From NCBI RefSeq assembly GCF_018598175.1, contig NZ_JAHESE010000022.1:58960-122959 (forward strand): a stretch of DNA of 64,000 bases, given 5' to 3'. Below the pieces are notes generated by a model. It made no database searches. It had not been told where the DNA came from and was given only the letters and a program-made list of their open reading frames with translations. Of this stretch, positions 61,702-64,000 are shown piece after piece; the first letter of the stretch is position 1; each line of letters begins with the position of its first letter. This DNA is from Dawidia cretensis. GTDB lineage: Bacteria; Bacteroidota; Bacteroidia; Cytophagales; Cyclobacteriaceae. Position numbers and translations under genes: made by a program.

Positions 61702-62514
61702 TTATTCGTTCAGTGAGCGGTTGTACTGATTGAAGTACTGTACAAACATAATGAGCGCGAACAGGAAAAAGCCGCCAATAATGCCCATGATGCAGGTGAC
61801 GGTGCGCGACAGCCTGGAGTCTTTCATGAGCGAGCCAAAACCTTTGGTCAGGTGCACGTTGGCTACGTCTTGTAAACGAAGCTCACGCTGTGTGCGGTCT
61901 TCGTATAGCTCTACCGTTTTGGAGAACAGCGACGCCGGGTTGATGTACCCTGCCATGGCTCTGCTGTCCGATTGCCGGCGGATGCCATCGAGCGTGACAA
62001 TCTCCGAATCGAGCTTAGCAATCATTTTTTGATGTAAGACCTCCTGCCGCTTGCGGTTTTGCACGACGGGGTCGATGGAGTTCATGTAACGCATCAACTT
62101 CTTTTCCAGCGACGGGAAGATGGAAGGGTCTGTCACGTCGGCTGTGATCTTTAGAAAAACCACTTCCCGGTCAATGACGACTTCGTTGCGAACCGGAATT
62201 CGTTCGGTCCTGCTGTCCACCGTGAACTTCAGGTTTATGAGGCGCCTGGCCTCCTCGATCGTGAGTCCCGGCATAATAGAGTCTGCCGCCTCGAGCTCCT
62301 TTACGATAAACTCCGTCTCGTTCTTACTGATCAGGTCGGTGGAGAGCATCATGCTGGACGAATATTTGTCCTGTGCATTAAAAGAGATGAGTAGTGCCAG
62401 GGCCGCGCCCGCCAGGGGCAGCGCAATGAAGAGCGCCAGGTGTCGTTTTATGCTTCGATAAGCTTTGGCCAAAAGCTCCATCAGGTCAATCTCGTCAGAC
62501 AGGTTTTTATCCAT
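61702..62514 (-). CDS. Wzz-like chain-length determinant protein
   Basis: About 270 residues when started at the ATG at 62514 (MDKNLSDEIDLMELL). Two membrane helices, one near residue 33-53 (HLALFIALPLAGAALALLISF) and one near 240-260 (TVTCIMGIIGGFFLFALIMFV), flank a periplasmic region with coiled-coil stretches, the polysaccharide co-polymerase plan. The proline-rich element normally near the second helix is weak. It precedes ccmB by 6 bases, so its transcript may also carry the ccm genes, although its function fits the sugar genes on the other strand. Confidence 0.8.
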   Translation of the reverse strand: MDKNLSDEIDLMELLAKAYRSIKRHLALFIALPLAGAALALLISFNAQDKYSSSMMLSTDLISKNETEFIVKELEAADSIMPGLTIEEARRLINLKFTVDSRTERIPVRNEVVIDREVVFLKITADVTDPSIFPSLEKKLMRYMNSIDPVVQNRKRQEVLHQKMIAKLDSEIVTLDGIRRQSDSRAMAGYINPASLFSKTVELYEDRTQRELRLQDVANVHLTKGFGSLMKDSRLSRTVTCIMGIIGGFFLFALIMFVQYFNQYNRSLNE

Positions 62515-62598
62515 AGGGATGTAATGAGGGTGCAAGTTTAGCAGATTTTTAATATTACCTCAAATTCGCTTACCTTGGCGCTGTTTTAACGAAAATTA

Positions 62599-63624
62599 AT
62601 GACGTCTACACATAAGGTACTGGTAACAGGCGCAGCCGGATTTATTGGATTCCACTTATCGCAAAAACTTGTAAACCGGGGCTTCCAGGTGATCGGGATT
62701 GACAATGTCAACGATTATTACGATGTAACCCTGAAGCATTCCCGTCTTGACATACTCAAGAAACTGCCTGCTTTTACATTTATTCAAGCTGAGCTGGCCG
62801 ACGCAAAAGGCATTAATAAAATCTTTTCAGAGCAAAAACCGGACTATGTCGTCAACCTGGCCGCACAAGCCGGTGTACGGTATTCGCTGGTGAATCCCCA
62901 CGCATACCTGGAAAGCAATCTGCACGGTTTTCTGAATATCCTGGAGGCATGCCGTCACAACCAGGTCAAGCACCTGGTGTACGCTTCGTCCAGCTCCGTC
63001 TATGGCGCCAACACGAAGATGCCATTCTCGGTACACGACAACGTGGATCACCCCATTTCGCTGTATGCGGCTTCCAAAAAGTCGAACGAGCTTATGGCCC
63101 ACACCTATTCGGTGCTGTTCAACCTACCCACTACTGGTCTTCGCTTCTTTACGGTATACGGTCCGTATGGCCGTCCGGACATGGCGTTGTTCATCTTTAC
63201 CAAAGCCATCATCGAAGGCAAGCCCATCGACGTGTATAACCAGGGCAAGATGCGCCGCGACTTTACGTACGTGGACGACATCGTGGAGAGCATCAGCCGC
63301 CTGACAACGCATATCCCTACTCCTAACCCGGAATGGAACGGCATGCAGCCCGACCCGGCGACAAGCTTTGCTCCTTACCGCATCTACAACATCGGCAATA
63401 ACCGCCCGACGGAGCTGATGTATTTCATTGAAGTGATCGAACAGAAATTAGGCAAGAAAGCGATCAAAAACCTGATGCCGATCCAGGATGGCGACGTGCC
63501 GGCAACCTTTGCCGACGTAGACGACCTGATGCGGGCCGTAGATTTTAAACCGTCTACCCCGATCGAAGACGGCATTGGCAAATTCATCGACTGGTATAAA
63601 GAATATTACAAAATCAGCCTGTAA
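62599..63624 (+). CDS. UDP-glucuronate 4-epimerase-like SDR sugar epimerase
   Basis: A 341-residue NAD-dependent extended SDR. The nucleotide motif is [16 protein letters not shown] (residues 9-24), the catalytic triad region SSSSVYGAN and Tyr-Lys in [13 protein letters not shown], and the substrate contacts [17 protein letters not shown] and [12 protein letters not shown]. These match the CapI/UDP-glucuronate 4-epimerase group. It is divergent from the Wzz-like gene (84 bases between starts) and 19 bases before the next sugar dehydrogenase, pointing to a capsule or exopolysaccharide operon. Confidence 0.9.
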   Translation: MTSTHKVLVTGAAGFIGFHLSQKLVNRGFQVIGIDNVNDYYDVTLKHSRLDILKKLPAFTFIQAELADAKGINKIFSEQKPDYVVNLAAQAGVRYSLVNPHAYLESNLHGFLNILEACRHNQVKHLVYASSSSVYGANTKMPFSVHDNVDHPISLYAASKKSNELMAHTYSVLFNLPTTGLRFFTVYGPYGRPDMALFIFTKAIIEGKPIDVYNQGKMRRDFTYVDDIVESISRLTTHIPTPNPEWNGMQPDPATSFAPYRIYNIGNNRPTELMYFIEVIEQKLGKKAIKNLMPIQDGDVPATFADVDDLMRAVDFKPSTPIEDGIGKFIDWYKEYYKISL

Positions 63625-63643
63625 TCGGCTTATAATAAAAGAC

Positions 63644-64000
63644 ATGGAGAAGATCAGCATCATTGGGCTTGGTTATGTAGGATTACCGTTGGCTGTAGAG
63701 TTTGGCAAGAAGTTGCAGGTAGTGGGTTTTGATATCAATCAGGACCGCATCGCCGAGCTGCGCAAGGGCCATGATCGCACGCTGGAAGTAGAACCGGAAG
63801 AGCTGAAGAGCTCGGCGGGCCTCACCTTCTCGTCCGAGACAAACGACCTGAAAGACGTCAACTATTTCATTATCACGGTGCCCACGCCGGTAGACGAGTT
63901 TAAGACACCCGACCTCCGTCCGTTGCAAAGCGCCAGCAAGACCGTTGGCAGCGTGTTGAAAAAAGGCGATATCGTGATTTACGAGTCTACTGTATATCCC
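63644..64000 (+). CDS. Nucleotide-sugar dehydrogenase, 5' part (UDP-hexose 6-dehydrogenase family)
   Basis: The first 119 codons of a gene that runs off the window. The N-terminus EKISIIGLGYVGLPLAVEFG is the NAD-binding signature of the UDP-glucose/GDP-mannose dehydrogenase family. IIVTVPTPVDEFKTPDL and the final IVIYESTVYP match the WbpA/TviB branch (UDP-N-acetylhexosamine 6-dehydrogenases). The catalytic Cys is beyond the edge. It starts with ATG at 63644, 19 bases after the epimerase stop. Together they suggest production of an acidic sugar nucleotide such as a hexuronic acid. Confidence 0.9.
   Translation, partial: MEKISIIGLGYVGLPLAVEFGKKLQVVGFDINQDRIAELRKGHDRTLEVEPEELKSSAGLTFSSETNDLKDVNYFIITVPTPVDEFKTPDLRPLQSASKTVGSVLKKGDIVIYESTVYP

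Noticed and set aside
1-64000. CRISPR arrays, rRNA, tRNA, integrase, transposase or phage genes
   Set aside because: I looked for tandem repeat-spacer patterns, cloverleaf sequences and mobile-element motifs and saw none. A tRNA search with a covariance model would be decisive.

Overview
The window is a 64 kb piece of a chromosome from a member of the Bacteroidota, most likely a Cytophagales (Chryseolinea/Ohtaekwangia-like) gliding or soil-type bacterium. The lineage call rests on gene content: a secreted protein with a type IX secretion C-terminal domain, a GWxTD-domain protein, DUF4292 and DUF3570 proteins, a short-chain-type threonine dehydrogenase, FtsX permeases with a PadR partner, and a Wzz/epimerase/sugar dehydrogenase polysaccharide locus. 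It also rests on several promoter boxes of the Bacteroidota form TAnnTTTG (one with TTTG 19 bases upstream) and on the scarcity of Shine-Dalgarno sequences. The genus is inference. The base composition looks moderately GC-rich and even, except for the AT-rich hipBA segment. I see no rRNA, tRNA, CRISPR array, transposase or phage genes.

Layout. 1-6.4 kb: the end of a caspase-fold protein, a small membrane protein, an aldo/keto reductase, a thioredoxin-reductase-like flavoprotein, YiaA, then the threonine-to-glycine pathway as two divergent units (kbl with a proline-rich partner; tdh). 6.4-9.9 kb: a large secreted repeat protein and an enoyl-CoA hydratase. 10-16.2 kb: a tight series of flippase, sugar nucleotidyltransferase, TPR protein, DUF4292 lipoprotein and EnvC-like factor, all cell-envelope functions. 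16.2-19.4 kb: tatA, gatA and an MltD-like transglycosylase behind a good promoter. 19.4-26.4 kb: GWxTD protein, methyltransferase, a NIPSNAP fusion protein, an Lrp regulator and a PadR/FtsX-permease pair. 26.9-32.2 kb: an ECF sigma/anti-sigma pair whose sigma gene has no ordinary start codon, a possible 35-residue membrane peptide, a four-copy short repeat, and a 1157-residue TPR protein.

32.2-38.4 kb: a tricorn-like protease, an unlinked GroES-type protein and an OmpR-type two-component pair. 38.4-40.6 kb: a hipBA toxin-antitoxin module of foreign character with its operator and an AT-rich tail. 40.6-44.1 kb: a glycosyltransferase, a coiled-coil membrane protein and a secreted M24 peptidase. 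44.2-47.1 kb: thioredoxin, ApbE, DUF4266 and DUF3570 genes in overlapping order. This is the most intriguing module here: an FMN transferase made together with a cysteine-tailed lipopeptide and a predicted outer-membrane barrel, which suggests a flavin-dependent envelope redox system.

47.4-64 kb: a barrel-like secreted protein, fructose-bisphosphate aldolase, a luciferase-like oxidoreductase, a YpfJ metallopeptidase, a haem-binding protein, a VWA-type membrane protein, rarA and a histidine kinase/receiver pair. Then comes a cytochrome c maturation block (ccmB, C, D, E, F) with a cysteine-type CcmE, headed by a Wzz-like gene. The window ends in a UDP-glucuronate-type epimerase and the start of a nucleotide-sugar dehydrogenase, the edge of a capsule/exopolysaccharide locus that runs beyond it.
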